A stretch of 64,000 nt of DNA from Penium margaritaceum (lineage: Eukaryota > Streptophyta > Zygnematophyceae > Desmidiales > Peniaceae). A program made the position numbers and the translations under genes. The stretch's first letter is position 1. Each line of letters starts with the position of its first letter. A model generated the notes under the pieces. The model had not been told where the DNA came from and did no database searches. It was given only the letters and a program-made list of their open reading frames with translations. Positions 21,790-33,675 of this stretch are shown here, piece by piece. The stretch lies in NCBI GenBank assembly GCA_023375785.1, contig SZWC01001168.1, forward strand, positions 159,316 to 223,315, given 5' to 3'.

Positions 21790-23000
21790 ATCTCCCACTT
21801 TGCTGCCGTCAGAGTGGGCTGAGTCCACATGCATTCATACAGACCTGCTGCTTCTCACGGGTCACTAGCTTGGTGCAGAAATCAGCGATCTGCTTGCTGG
21901 TTGGAGTAAACTCCAACTTGATAGCACCCTCCTACACCATGTGCCTGATGAAATGATATGCGATGTCAATGAGCTTGGTGCGTGCATGGTGCTCAGGATT
22001 CTTGGCGAGTGCGATTGCGCTCTGGTTGTCGACGCGCACAGGAACTGGAACTGCTGCACTCCCACTCATTTCTGCCATGAGACGTTGGAGCCAAACTGCT
22101 TCCTTGGCTCCAAAGCTGAGAGAGACGTACTCAGCTTCCGTGCTTGAGGTGGCCACGANGCTTGGTGCGTGCATGGTGCTCAGGATTCTTGGCGAGTGCG
22201 ATTGCGCTCTGGTTGTCGACGCGCACAGGAACTGGAACTGCTGCACTCCCACTCATCTCTGCCATGAGACGCTGAAGCCAAACTGCTTCCTTGGCTCTAA
22301 AGCTGAGAGAGACATACTCAGCTCCGTGCTTGAGGTGGCCACGACCACCTGCCGCTTGCTGCACCAGCTGATGGCCCCACCATTCATGAGGAACACATGT
22401 CCAGAGATGGACTTACGGTCCTCAGGGTTTGAAGCCCAATCTACGTCTGTGTAGCCGATGATGCTGTTGTCATTGCCGTTGTAGGTGATGCCGATATTGA
22501 TGGTTCCAGCAAGGTAGTGGAAGATCCGCTTCACTGCCTTCTGGTGCTCAGGTCCGGGGTTTGCCATGTGCTGGCTCACAGCGCTAACAGCCTGTGCGAG
22601 GTCCGACCTGGTTGCCACCATCAAGTACATGAGGCTGCCGACGGCGCTCTACTACTTCTGCCGTTCAGCTGCATCCGCGTCACCATTGAAGCTCACGAGA
22701 TACTGCCGCGTCTCCAGCGGTGTGCCGATGGGTTTTGCCTCTGCCATGCCGAACCGCTGCAAGACATCCTTGATGTAACGGCTCTGCTACAGGGAGACAG
22801 AGCGTGATTTGCAGTCACGCGTGATCCGGATTCCGAGGAAGTATGACGCCTCCCCGAGATCAGACATCTCGAAGCGCTCCTGCATGGCTTCCTTGAACTC
22901 CTGCAATGCAGACATGCTGTTGGAAAGGAGGAGCATGTCATCCACATAAACGATGATGATGAGAACCTCATGGCCATGGGCTCACGCCTCTGATACCAAA
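21790..23000 (-). pseudogene. A2 RT/RNase H remains
   Basis: RNase H shows SSTEAEYVSLSFGAKEAVWLQ and the RVDNQSAIALAKNPEHHAR segment. RT shows YLMVATRSDLAQAVSAVSQHMA (22253-22630). A stretch of about 186 bp is present twice around the single n at 22159, probably an assembly join. Broken. Confidence 0.8.
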
Positions 23001-23738
23001 TGTTGGATCTGGAGGAGAGAGGGAGCCTTGGAGCAGCGAGCATGTGGGACTAGAAGGGCATCACTTGTGCTGCAGAATGGTTATTGAATCACTCAAAATG
23101 ATGGAGTACATATAGAGTTAGAGCTTGGACAAGTCAGCCCTCTCACAAGCCACACCACTTAGCCATGGAGGCTAAGCCTCACACAGTAGGGTCCATAATC
23201 TCACACAAGGGAGGAAATCAGCCTAGCAATCAGGCTGACCACTCACACACGACCTAGAGAGCTAGAGAATGCTCTCATGGCACATTCCTAGTGGTCACAT
23301 AACCCACAATCCCATGGAGAATCGCCATGTGTCCATGGCTAGCACACAAGGATCACACCTCACCTAAAACGTAAGGAGAGGTACCTTTTTCCTAGTCAGC
23401 ACACTCTGACAAAGCAACCCTAGAATCTAGGACCTTTTTGGATATTTCTCCCATCAGGTCTTGACCCTGGATCTCTTGCCATTTTCTTTTCTCAAACTAA
23501 GGCATGGAGCCATCGCCCATGGTCACCCAGATATCGGCGGTCGATGACCCCGGAAACTACGAAAATTCATATATTCCAATCCGACCGTTGGATCGGCCTC
23601 ACACTTGGACCGTAGACATTTTGCCACCTGATCTTTCCAATTGTGAAGTCGGATCAACGATCGGAGCAGGTATCTGGTACTTTTGTGGAACTTGCTCCTG
23701 TGGACCTGAAACTGGGCCGGATGGCTCCTTTCCCAACA
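23001..23738 (-). repeat. 5' LTR of A2
   Basis: Plus-strand ends TGTTGGATCTGG and TTCCCAACA, directly followed by the CTGTT duplication and then C1 RT sequence. Confidence 0.88.
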
Positions 23739-24869
23739 CTGTTTCAGCCCATAGAGCGCCTTAGTGAGGCGATACACCTGCCCGGGTTTTGCCTTGACAC
23801 CCTCGGGCACCTCCATTAGTATCTCATTCTCAAGCTTCCCGTAGAGGAAGGCGGTCTTGACGTCCATCTGGTGGATTTCCATGTTGCGCGCCGTAGCCAC
23901 AGCTAGCAAGGTGCGGATGGAGGGGAAGGACGCGACAGGAGAGTAGGTCTCGTCGCACTCAGACCTTGCACCCTGCGATAACCCCTTCGCGACAATCCTT
24001 GCCTTGTACTTGTCAATGCTGTTGTCTTGCTTGCGTTTGATGCGTAAGACCCACTTCACGCCCACCACGTGTGTGTTTGGTGGTCTGTCCACCAGCTCCC
24101 ACGTTCCGTTCTCCTCAATGGAGGCGAGCTCGCTCTCCATCGCCTCCTTCCACTTAGCGGCGTCCGGCCGCGAGAGAGCCTCGGCGATGGTAGCCGGCAC
24201 TCCCTACACAAGGTACGACCAGCTTAGGCCAGTCCACTCGGCCTTCCCTCCGTCGTACTGCTTTGCAGGCTTTGCTTGGCGCTCACTACGCTGCAGTGGT
24301 GCTGGTACTGGCTGCTCGTACTGCTACTGCTGCTATTCTTCCCTCAGAGGGGTCGTTGTAAGGGAAGAGCCACTGGCCTCCGAGGAGGCCTCGGATGTCT
24401 CCGACGCGGTGTTGGATGTCAACTTCGCTTCAGCCTGAGCGGACGCTGTCCCTGAATTGGCAGCCTCATTGTCTACGGCCACTGGCGTCCCACGCCAGTT
24501 AGGCGGGGGAGTGTCACCCGCCTCCAGCAGCACGATCCACTCTCCCTGTTTTGGAGAGTTCTCTGGGTCCAGAAGTTCTCCCTTGCCATGTGACTCTTCC
24601 TAGAAGGTCACATCTCTGGAGGTGATGACTCTCCCAACTGCCTGGTCCCACAGTCTGTACGCCTTGTGCGCGGCCTCGTAGCCGATCATCACGTACTTGC
24701 ACGTACGTGCATCCAACTTCCCCGCTCCTTGCCCGTCTTGGACTTTGGCCCAAGCCGTGCAGCCTTTAGGTGAGAGGCATCCGGCTTCTTTCCCGACCAC
24801 GCCCCCTGCGGCGTCATGTGTTTTGCTATGGACGAGGTCGAGTATGCCCTCTACTTTGCAACCATTTTT

Positions 24870-26450
24870 GGAGAAGCATTTCTACTTTGTCTTCCATTGC
24901 AGGCAAGCCTCACACTCAGCGTTGAATCCACCCTTCAGCTCAAACCCCTCCAGCCCGCGTACAAGCTTTTGCTCCTACATGACCTGCAAGGTGCTGTCGG
25001 CCACGTGCCCAAGACGTCTGTGCCACAGTTTTGCAGTTGTTGTCCCGCGTCTTTAGCCGCCACAGCAGGTGGCATGGATGGTGTCTTGGCGTTCGGCGAT
25101 GGTGCAGCTTCCGTTACTGCCTCTGCCGCCCCAGCGTGCCCTTCCACGCTCTTCGTCTGTAGAACGTATAGCCCATCCATTCGTGGCACCTTGGTGACAA
25201 GGTCTGACGCAGCGTAGGTAATCGTCACATCCTCGTTCTTGAGGATGACGGCTTCCTTCCGTGTGAACACCACCGTCATCGCGTGATCCGTAATCCGCGA
25301 GACGGAGAGGAGGTTCACGGCGAAAGTTGGCATGTAGACAACGTTCTGCAGCTGCAACTCCTTGTTAGCTCCGTTGAGCCGCGTAAGCACGACCTTCTCT
25401 CCCTCACTAGCCGCGTACTCGATGCCGCCGTTGGCGTACCAGAACTTGGCCGTGGACGGTGTGAGGGACGAGAAGCGACATGCCTTGCAAGAGGTGTGGT
25501 AGTGTGTACCACTGTCGAGCCCAAAGGCTCCCGGTTGCAGCAGCGCAGAGCCCTTGGGAGGGGCCTTGCTCTCAGTCATCATGCTCGTAGACGTCGAGTC
25601 CACCTTCTTACTCACGTTGCTGCTCCCACTACCGCCTCCTTCCTTCTTTGGTGCGCGACACTTTCGCGCCCAATGCCCCACCTTGCCACAGTTGTGGCAC
25701 TTGCCCTTCTTCTTGCCGCTCTTCCTGCCGCCACTACCTCTGCTGTTGCCATGAGAGGAGGTGCCTCCCGAGCCACTTGCGTACGCGGCTTTGTTGATGA
25801 TGCCGTTGATGCACCGCATGGCCTCGTTCTGGACAAACTCGTAGACACGAGCGTACGTGAACTCCGACTCCTCCCAACCACCCAAGGTGGTGATCATGGG
25901 GCTCCAGCTTGGCGGCAAGGCCATGAGGAGAATCATGGCCTGCATCTGTTGGTCGAGCTGCCAGGACATGGCGCGGGCTTCTTGAAGCAGTCCTTCAAAC
26001 TGGCTAGAGGAAGTCCGAGATGGACTCCCCCTCGCCCACCCGCAGCCCGATGAGGCGCTGCACGATGAAGAGTCGATTGGCGAGGGAAGTTGACTGGTAC
26101 ACGTTCGTCAGCTTGGTGTCAGCTTCAGCTGCCGTCGTGCATCCCTCGATGTGGGAGATTAGGGAGGGGCTTATGGACGTGACGAGAAGTGCGAGAGCGA
26201 TGTCATTCCACTCTTGCCACCCTGCATGTTCCGCGCTTGCGTCGTCCTCCAGTGCTACCTCCGTCCCTTTCACCATGTTGAGATACCCGCACACGCGCAT
26301 CACCACATCAAACTGCCATTTCCACGTGCCGAAGGCTTTGCCATCGAAGCGTGCGATGGCGTTGCCCGCACCCAACTCGGCGGCCCGTGAGATGACGGGA
26401 ACGATCTCTTGACCCCCCGGCATGACTGCGGTCTGGTCAAGGATGCTCAC
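24870..26450 (-). pseudogene. C1 gag-protease remains
   Basis: A long open stretch (24935-25969) and the gag start (26004-26450). Gag shows GTWKWQFDVVMRVCGYL near the N-terminus and MQAMILLMALPPSW in the middle. A clear zinc knuckle CHNCGKVGHWARKC (CX2CX4HX4C) binds RNA. Protease follows with FGLDSGTHYH, then NLLSVSRITDHAMTVVF. Gag and protease are among the best preserved in the window, but the whole is still broken. Confidence 0.88.
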
Positions 26451-26855
26451 TTAGTCTCTGCTGTTCTGCTTCGTTGAGGCCGATGTAGGCTGATGAGGCT
26501 GATGACTGCTACAGATTTTCAAGGTGCAGTCCGTTGCATACCCCTCCAACCGATGGTCTCCTAGCTATTGTGGAGGAAGTGCTCCCAGATACACGGGGTC
26601 GTATCCACAAGGGCAGAGCGTAACCCGCTTAGGACTTGAGGGTCATACCAACAATGGCAGAGCGTATCCTCGTTCCTTGTGTATAGAGAGCAAAAGTGGA
26701 CCACGGGTCCAACCCACGTCCGGTCTCTCACAATGGGTACCTTGGTCCAAGTGGACCGACGATGAAGCAGATGGAGCAGTGGTGTCTTGTCTGCTGCGGA
26801 GGTACCTGTCATGTGAACTGAGCGGTGATACAAAGAACCAAGTTTCCCGATCAGT
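26451..26855 (-). other. C1 leader
   Basis: About 400 bp between gag and primer site, with no recognisable gene. Its gag-proximal end (GCTTCGTTGAGGCCGATGT at about 26469) is shared with the B1 leader near 18430, linking the two families. Confidence 0.6.
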
Positions 26856-26870
26856 GTGGACCCATAACTC
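26856..26870 (-). promoter_or_regulatory. Putative half-tRNA primer site of C1
   Basis: In element sense GAGTTATGGGTCCAC, 13 of 15 bases identical to GGGTTATGGGCCCAC, the complement of the initiator Met-tRNA anticodon stem-loop. One of the two differences allows a G-U pair. There is no match to the tRNA 3' end in this position. Confidence 0.6.
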
Positions 26871-27323
26871 CGCACTTGGCCATGGTCCCGAGTAAACAAC
26901 GCCCACAGGCAGACCGCCGACCGCCCTTGGTATTTCAACCAAGGCAGAAATCACCCAGGGAGTGGTGTTTCCACACTGAAAGGATCACTTAGCTTGTCCC
27001 AACCGTGGCCGGAGAGTGTTCCAAACTCTCACCCAACTGGCAATGCTACACACCAAAGTGTGCACTTACACTTGTTCTTTACCCTCTTTCTTGGTGGCCA
27101 ACAAGGGATTAGTTTTCTCCCAAGTCTCAAGAGTAAGAGATGGTATATGATCACATGCAAATGACAGGCCTTGTATAGTCTCTGGTCAAAGCTCCCAGTG
27201 GCTCCTTGGAGGGGCCTCCCCCCAAGGCCACCCTAGACAGTGTCATCATCTTTGATGACATGGTACCCTCTGTGACCACCAAGTGCCGCTTGATTGGACC
27301 AGGGGCATACACAAAACATAACA
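26871..27323 (-). repeat. 5' LTR of C1 (shorter copy)
   Basis: 453 bp matching the two ends of the 3' LTR but shorter than it. In element sense it starts TGTTATGTTTTG and is flanked by the CTTAT duplication. The tRNA-like module is not present in this copy. Confidence 0.82.
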
Positions 27324-27794
27324 CTTATAGTCCTAGAGCGAGCCTGTAGCCTAGGCGCGCAGTGGCTCCTTGGATGAGCCACTTTGGGGGCAATCTGGAT
27401 TGCGTCATCCCCTTGCCTACATGGCGCTCCCTATGACCGCCAAGTGGCGCCAGCCACCAGGAAGGACCTTGGAATTTTTCAAGATGTCTCTTAGAACCTT
27501 CCTGTCCCCCTTTTGGTCACAAAGAAAATTAGTCACCCGGCTGGGATTTGACCCAGTGACCTCTCGCTCCAAAGACTAACTCTAGAACGTCTGAGCCACA
27601 ACGAGCTGTCCTATGTAGTATTTTCTGGCTATACTATCCAGATTAGACCAAGGGGACTTGCTCCAAAGGAGCAGTGTATGCCTTGTCTATCTGGACCAGA
27701 CCTAGGGGACATACTCCAAGAGAACAGTTCATGCCTAGTCCGTCCTGTACCTGTCCAAATGTCAGCCATGGACAAGGAGCATATCAAGTCAACA
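27324..27794 (-). repeat. B1 5' LTR, right part
   Basis: Resumes the B-type LTR with CTTATAGTCCTAGAG and ends AAGTCAACA at 27794 (TGTTGACTTGATATGC in element sense). It carries the tRNA-like module at about 27540-27608. Confidence 0.87.
27540..27608 (-). other. tRNA-like module in B1 5' LTR
   Basis: In element sense TGGCTCAGACG (A box) and GGGTCAAATCC (B box, one mismatch), with the CTC...GAG and TGGG/CCCA pairs conserved relative to the 3' LTR and the solo LTR. Confidence 0.55.
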
Positions 27795-28150
27795 AATTCA
27801 TCCTCGTCAGCACACTCTGATAAGGCAATCCTAAGATTAAGGACCTTTTTGGATATTTCTCCCATCATGTCTTGAGCCTAGACCTCTTGCCTTTTTCTTT
27901 TTGATGGCTAAGGCATGAATCCATCACCCATGGTCACCCAAACATCGGCGGTCCATGCCCTGAGAAACTTCAAGAATTCATATCTCCCAATCCGATTGTT
28001 GGATCGGCCTGAAACTTGGATCATAGACAAATTGCCACCTAATCTTTTCCATGGTGAAGTCAAAACATCGTTTGTAGCATGAATTATGGTTGTTTTTTGG
28101 ATCTTGCTCCTGTGGGCCTGAAACTGAGCCCGATGGCCCTATGTCTAACA
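27795..28150 (-). repeat. A5 3' LTR, right part
   Basis: Group A LTR sequence resumes after B1 (TCAGCACACTCTGATAAGG) and ends TGTCTAACA at 28150. It is followed by ATATCCCACTTTG, the complement of the polypurine tract, and A5 RNase H. Confidence 0.8.
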
Positions 28151-28433
28151 ATATCCCACTTTGTCACAGTCAAAGTGGGCTGAGTCTACATGAATTCATG
28201 CAAAACTACTGTTTCTCACAAGTCACTGGCTTGGTGCAAAAATCAGTGACCAACTTGCTGGTTGGAGTGAATTCGAGCTTGATGGCACCCTCTTGTACCA
28301 TGTGCTTGATGAAGTGATAGGCGATGTCAATGTGATTGGTTCGAGCATGGTATTTGGGGCTCTTGGCCAATGCGATTGTGCTCAGATAGTCCACATGCAT
28401 GCGAATTGGAATTGATGTTCTCCGACTCATCTC

Positions 28434-29168
28434 TGTTTGGAAAGGAGCGATCCGGCTGAGTTTGAGGGCCATTGGAGCAAGTTCCAGGAAACTACCAAAT
28501 GCGTACTCCGATCGTCCATCTGACTTGATCATTGGAATGATCAGGTAGCAAATTGTCTACGATCCAAGTTTCAGGCCGATCCAAGTGTCAGATTGTGAAA
28601 CATGAATTTTCGAAGTTTTTGGGGTCATCGACCGCCGGTATCTGGCTAACCATGGACGAGGCTCCATGCCTTAGCCTGAGAAAAGAAAAGGGCAAGAGGT
28701 CCAGGGTCAAGACCTCATGGGAGAAATATCAAAAAAGGTCCTAGATTCTTGGGTTGCTTTGTCAGAGTGTGCTGACTAGGAAAAAGGTACCTCTCCTTTT
28801 TTTAGGTGAGGTGAGATCCTTGTGTGCTAGCCATGCACACATGGCGATTGTCCATGGGATCGTGGGTTATGTGACCACAAGGCGTGTGCCATGAGAGCTT
28901 TTTCTAGCTATCTAGGTCGTGTGTGAGTGGTGAGCCTGATTGCTAGGCTCATTTCCTGTCTTGTGTGAGATTATGGACCCTAGTGTGTGAACCTTAGCCT
29001 CCATTGCTAAGTGGTGTGGCTTGTGAAAGGGTTGACTTGCCCAAGCTCTAGATCGATACGTACTCCATAATTTTGAGTCATTCAACAACCATTATTCAGC
29101 ACAAGTGATGCCCTTCCAGTCCCACATGTTTGCTGCTCCAAGGCTCCCTCTCTCCTCCAGTTCCAACA
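28434..29168 (+). repeat. 5' LTR of A6
   Basis: 735 bp from TGTTTGGAAAGGAG to GTTCCAACA, homologous to the 3' LTR at 33676. Confidence 0.88.
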
Positions 29169-29170
29169 CT

Positions 29171-29184
29171 TGGTATTAGAGCCA
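29171..29184 (+). promoter_or_regulatory. Primer-binding site of A6
   Basis: TGGTATTAGAGCCA, one base from the initiator Met-tRNA complement TGGTATCAGAGCCA, 2 bp after the LTR. Confidence 0.88.
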
Positions 29185-29813
29185 AGTTCTGCCACTTTCA
29201 GCCAGCACAAGCTGTCAGTTTGAGTGTGACGGGTTAGGGTGAAAACTCCACCAAATTTGATGGTAAAAAATTAGATCTTCAAGTTCAAGAGACAAGCTTT
29301 TCAACGAGTCCAAGAACACAAAGATCCAACGGTCGGATTGCGAGTTATGCTCAAAATGAGGTCAGCCAGGGCTACACTCGTCTCTCTGCGTAAGACTGTC
29401 GCCTTGTGATGACCATAACTCTCTCATTTCTTTAACAAATTTAGAAATTGGCACATGGAAATTGAAGTATTTTTCTTAAGCTTTCCATTGGAGCAAAAAT
29501 AGTTGCATTCCATAGGTAAGATTGGGAGAATTGCCGTTTACAAGCTGGCTGGTGTGAGCTCGAGTAAGAGCAAAAGCATACCCTGTTTTCAAAAGTGCAT
29601 ATCTCAGAACATCCCCTGTTGATGACCCTGTTTTATGGGTCGATCTGAACGGTTTTGAGCTGAATTGTCCAGTGGTGGGCTTCGTTTTTCCCAATTCCCA
29701 GTCTGCTGGCCTCTATATTCCATTCTGTCAAACAAATTTCTGGTAGAGGCAGCAGCAGAAGCAGGGGTAGCGCCGCCACTCAAGGGCAGCGTTGAGCATC
29801 ACCAAAGTTCAAA
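29185..29813 (+). other. A6 leader
   Basis: About 630 bp. It holds GATCCAACGGTCGGATTG near 29334, a motif also present in group A LTRs. There is no credible reading frame. Confidence 0.7.
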
Positions 29814-30720
29814 ATGGCAGCCGCTGGCGTGAAAACAGCAACCTAGTCCTTGAAAAAGGCTGGAATGATGTGCCAACTTTGCGTTTTGGAAGATTCGTAC
29901 CCGCCTCCTTTCGGAGGAGAGGGGCTTGTGGGAGATGGTGAGCGGCGACGAGCGCGCTCCGCCTCGACAGGCAAAAGGCATCACCACAGCAGAGGTGGTG
30001 GCGTGGAAGCCACCGCAGAAAGGTGAAGTAGATGCAAATTCATCTACAATTGTAGTAGCGGCATATGAGGAGTGGAAGAAGAAGAACAGGCAGGCCTTCA
30101 GGTTGTTTGTCAACGCCATCTCCAACCCGTATCTTTGGTACGTGAGTGACAAGGCTACTGCAAAAGAGCAGGCGGGGACACAATATGCAAGAAGTATGAG
30201 AGCAAGGATCCTGCATTCCTTATCCTTTTAGAGGAGAAGATGATGGCATTGAAAATGCAGGGTGGCGAAGGGATGGAGGCGTACTTTGATAGGGCAAAGG
30301 AGCTGGTAAAGTAGCTGAAAGCGGCTGGTAACCCTATGGAAGAGACGCGCTTCATCCTCCTCTTGCGAAGGGGACTCCCAGCGAGCTACAAAACCGTGCG
30401 AGTGACATTAGAGTGCCAGCCGACCCTCGACCTAGACTTCATCTGCACGCACCTAGTGCATGTGGAACTGCGTTTAGGAAAGTGCAATGGCGGCAGCAGC
30501 AGTGAAGTAGCTTTCATGGCCATGGGCTCACGCAACCAGCAACAACAACAGTCCGGGCAACAGAGAGGCAAGAAGAATGGCAAGTGCTACTATTGCCTGA
30601 AAGAGGGGCACTACTAGAAAGAGTGCTTCAAGTTCAAGAGGGACCAGAATGAGCAGCAGCAACAACAACAAAAGCAGCAATCTCCACAACAGCAGCAGCA
30701 GAAGTTACAATAGCGTCAGC
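29814..30720 (+). pseudogene. A6 gag remains
   Basis: Starts ATGGCAGCCGCTGG. It shows GLWEMVSGDERAPPRQAKGI, a middle region with LECQPTLDLDFICTHLVHVELR, and a CYYCLKEGHY zinc knuckle followed by a glutamine-rich tail encoded by CAG/CAA runs. Homologous to A9 gag. Broken. Confidence 0.8.
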
Positions 30721-30769
30721 AGCAGTAGCAGTAGTAGCTGCTGCAAAACCAGACCGGCGTGCGCCATTT

Positions 30770-33640
30770 TGGCAACATGAACATGGCCAAGGAGGTACGC
30801 GACCACCTCTTCATGACGAAGTCTGCCATGTCGCAGAAGGAGAAGGCGGATGTGGCGTTGTACAAGGACTCAGGGTGTACCTAGAATCTGACACACCATA
30901 AGGAGTGCTTTACGCAGCTGCTTTGCATTCCTCCCTGACCGATTGCTTTGGGTGATGATCGGGTTGTCTATGCTAAAGGGATTGGGATGGTGGAGATGTG
31001 GTTAGTGACCCCGCGTGGCATTGAAGTGGGAATGTTCCATGGTGTGCTGTATGTACTTGATGTTGCGTTCAACCTTCTCTTAGTATCCTCTCTCACCAAG
31101 ACATGACTGCAAGTCATCTTTGACGACGGCCATGGCTACATCCTTGACAAGGAAACAAGAGAGGAGTTGGCCAGGTTGGTGTGGGAAGGCAACATGTACC
31201 GCCTGTTGGGGGCGACCAAGATCCCGCGCGAACACAGTCTTGCAACAGTGGTGTAAGCCACAGATGGTGAAATCTGGCATGCGTGCTATGTCCACATCGG
31301 CCGCACGCCTTTGTAGCAACTTCAAACAAAGCAGATAGTACGTGACTTGCCCACCATCTCTAATTTTGAGCAGCAGTTGTGCTTGTGCTATTTGGAGGGG
31401 CAGCAGCATCGCGAGGTATTCTCAGAAGTAGGAGAGCATGTGAAGGACTTGCTGGAGCTAGTCCACACACACTTGTGTGTCCTGATGCAGACCCAGAGCT
31501 TTGGAGGCTCTAGGTATTTTCTCACCTTCATTGATGATTTCAGCCGTTACACCGCTGTGTAGTTCCTTTCCTCCAAGGACCAATGCTTTGACAGGTTTAA
31601 GGAGTTCAAGGCAATGGTGGAGAACCAGACAGGCAAGAAGATCAAGGCGTTACACAGTGACCATGGCGGAGAGCCCCTGAGCAAGGAGTTCCGGGACTAC
31701 CTCGCAGCAGCACGTATCAAGACACAACGGACCGCGCCATACTCGTTGCAGAAGAACGGCATAGCAGAATGCGCCAACCGCACCATCATTGAGTCGGCAC
31801 GCTCCATGCTGCACGCGACTCAGCTCACCTATGACTTCTGGGCCCAAGTAGTGAGCACTGCAGTGTACATCAAGAACCGTAGTCCAACCTAGGCCCCGGA
31901 GCAGATGACGCTGTACGAGGCGTGGTTCGGCAAGAAGCCGAGCGATGGTCATCTTCACACATTTGGTGGCTTTGCACACATGCACGTGCCCAAGGAAAAG
32001 GGGCGAAAATGGGACGCAAAGAGTGCATAGATGCTGATGATTGGCTGTGACATGGCAAGCAAGGCGTATCCTCTCTACGAGAGGGATACCAGACCACATG
32101 AACATCGTAGTTGCAGCAGACTCTCACGAGCCAACTTCGTACAAGGAGGCCATGGCTGCACCAGATGCAGCACATTGGGCGCAAGCTGTGCAGCATGAGA
32201 TACAGTTATACCTTGACAACGGTACGTGGGAGGTGACTGCGCGTCCACCTAGACACAATGTAATCAAGTGCAAGTGGGTGTTCAAGAAGAAGAGGGGCGC
32301 AGAAGGAAATCTTGAAAAGTACAAGGCAAGGCTGGTCGCCAAGGGCTACTCGCAACACGAAAGCATGGACTACATGGAAACATTTCCTCTTGTTGCAAAG
32401 TTTGCCTCTGTGCGCATGCTCTTTTCTTATGCAATAGCAGAGGACTTCGAGATTCACCTCATGGATGTCAAGACGACATTCTTGAATGGTGACTTGGAGG
32501 AGAAAATCTACATGGAGTAGCCAAAGGAATTGGTCATGGATGGCCAGAAGCACCTGGTTTCAAAGGTGCAGAAGTCACTATACGGCCTCAAGCAAGCGTC
32601 GCGTACTTGGATGCGGCGTTGCAATATATGGGGTTCGAGCGTAGTGAGTGTAACTACATAATCTATCGCTGGCAGCATGGGCATGAGATCCTCATGATCA
32701 TTGTCTATGTGGATGACATGCTCCTCCTTTCAAACAGCATGTTAGCACTGCAGGAGTTCAAAAGGCCGTGCAAGAGCACTTCCAGATGTCTGATCTCGAG
32801 GAGGCGTCATACTTCCTCGGTATCCAGATCCGGTGTGTTTGCAAATCACGCTCTCTCTCGCTACAGCGAAGCCGCAACATCAAGGATGTCTTGCTGCAGT
32901 TCGGCATGACAGAGGAAAAACCCATCGGCACGCCGCTAGAATTCGCAATAGTACCTCGTGAGCTTCAATGGAGAAGCGGATGTACCTGAGCGGCAAAAGT
33001 ACCAGAGCGCCGTCGGAAATCTCATGTACCTGATGGTGGCAACCAGGCCTGACCTCGCACACGCTGTGAGCGCTGTGAGCCAGCACATGGCGAACCCCGG
33101 ACCCAAGCACGAGAAGGGAGTGAGGCAAATCTTCCGCTGCCTTGCTAGAACCATCAACATCTGCATCACCTACAACGACAACGACAACAATTTCATTAGA
33201 TACACAAACGCAGATTGGGCTTCAAAATCTGAGGATCGCAAGTTCATCTCTGGACATGTGTTCCTTATGAATGGTGGGGCGATCAGTTGGTGCATCAAGC
33301 GGCAGGTGGTCGTGGCCACCTCAAGCACGGAAGCTAAGTACGTCTCTCAGCTTTGGAGCCAAGGAAGCAGTTTGGCTTCAACGTCTCATGGTAGAGATGA
33401 GTGGGAGTGCAATAATTCCAGTTCCTGTGCGCGTGGACAACTAGAGCGCAATACACTTGCCAAGAATCCGGAGCACCATGCACGCACCAAGCACATTGAC
33501 ATCAGATATCACTTCATCAGGCACATGGTGCAGGAGGGTGCTATCACGCAGGAATTCACTCCAACCAGCAAACAGGTCGCTCATGTCTGCACCAAGCCAG
33601 TGATCCCTGAGAAGCACTAGTTTTGCATGAAGGCATGTGG
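30770..33640 (+). pseudogene. A6 pol remains
   Basis: Protease/pre-integrase lies at about 30780-31400. Integrase (31400-32060) shows VLMQTQSFGGSRYFLTFIDD and the IAECANRTIIESARSMLHAT segment. RT (about 32150-32900) shows NGTWEVTARPPRHNVIKCKW and VYVDDMLLLSN. RNase H (32958-33620) shows ADWASKSEDRKFISGHVFLM. Order and motifs are Copia. Many breaks. Confidence 0.85.
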
Positions 33641-33675
33641 ACTCAGCCCACTCTAGCTGCGGAAACGTGGAAGAC

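Larger units (their letters stand above)
21052..23738 (-). mobile_element. A2: short group A Copia derivative with both LTRs, inside C1
   Basis: 2.7-kb element with LTRs at 21052-21789 and 23001-23738 (738 bp each) and a perfect 5-bp target duplication CTGTT (21047-21051 and 23739-23743). It has a polypurine tract complement after the first LTR and a TCTGATACCA primer-site remnant before 23001. The internal part holds only the 3' portion of pol (RT end and RNase H). It cannot have moved on its own and was probably mobilised by full relatives. An unresolved base (22159) with duplicated flanks lies inside. It is the youngest layer of the nest by position. Confidence 0.88.
19900..24860 (-). pseudogene. 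C1 RNase H, RT and linker remains, split by A2
   Basis: RNase H lies at 19932-20735 (KSTSGFVCLVNGGAVSWASRK and TAKAEYVALFE). The RT C-terminal part with LYVDDLILAS lies at 20786-21047. After A2, the RT N-terminal part (23744-24200) shows ENGTWELVDRPPNTHVVG and DVKTAFLYGKLENEI. The serine/glutamate-rich linker is at 24300-24530 and the integrase end near 24600-24860. Only a shortened integrase region is recognisable. Copia order. Broken. Confidence 0.85.
19081..27323 (-). mobile_element. C1: Copia element inserted in the B1 LTR, broken
   Basis: Bounded by TGTCACTCCGC (19081) and AACATAACA (27323), with a perfect 5-bp target duplication CTTAT (19076-19080 and 27324-27328). Parts on the minus strand: 3' LTR 19081-19838, polypurine tract 19839-19855, RNase H, RT (interrupted by A2), linker, shortened integrase region, protease, gag (start 26450), leader, primer site 26856-26870, 5' LTR 26871-27323. 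The two LTRs differ in length. Multiple breaks. Confidence 0.9.
13276..27794 (-). mobile_element. B1: Copia element (half-tRNA primer group), interrupted by C1
   Basis: Minus strand: 3' LTR 13276-14047, polypurine tract, RNase H, RT, linker, integrase, protease, gag (start 18394), leader, primer site 18767-18781, and 5' LTR 18784-19080 continuing at 27324-27794 after C1. It is inserted in the 3' LTR of A5, without a clear 5-bp duplication. Both LTR sets are recognisable and the pol reading frames are long in places. It still has several breaks, so it is middle-aged. Confidence 0.88.

Noticed and set aside
25283-26053. 256-codon plus-strand reading frame
   Set aside because: It lies antisense to the well-supported C1 gag/protease and encodes low-complexity Arg/Pro/Leu-rich sequence.
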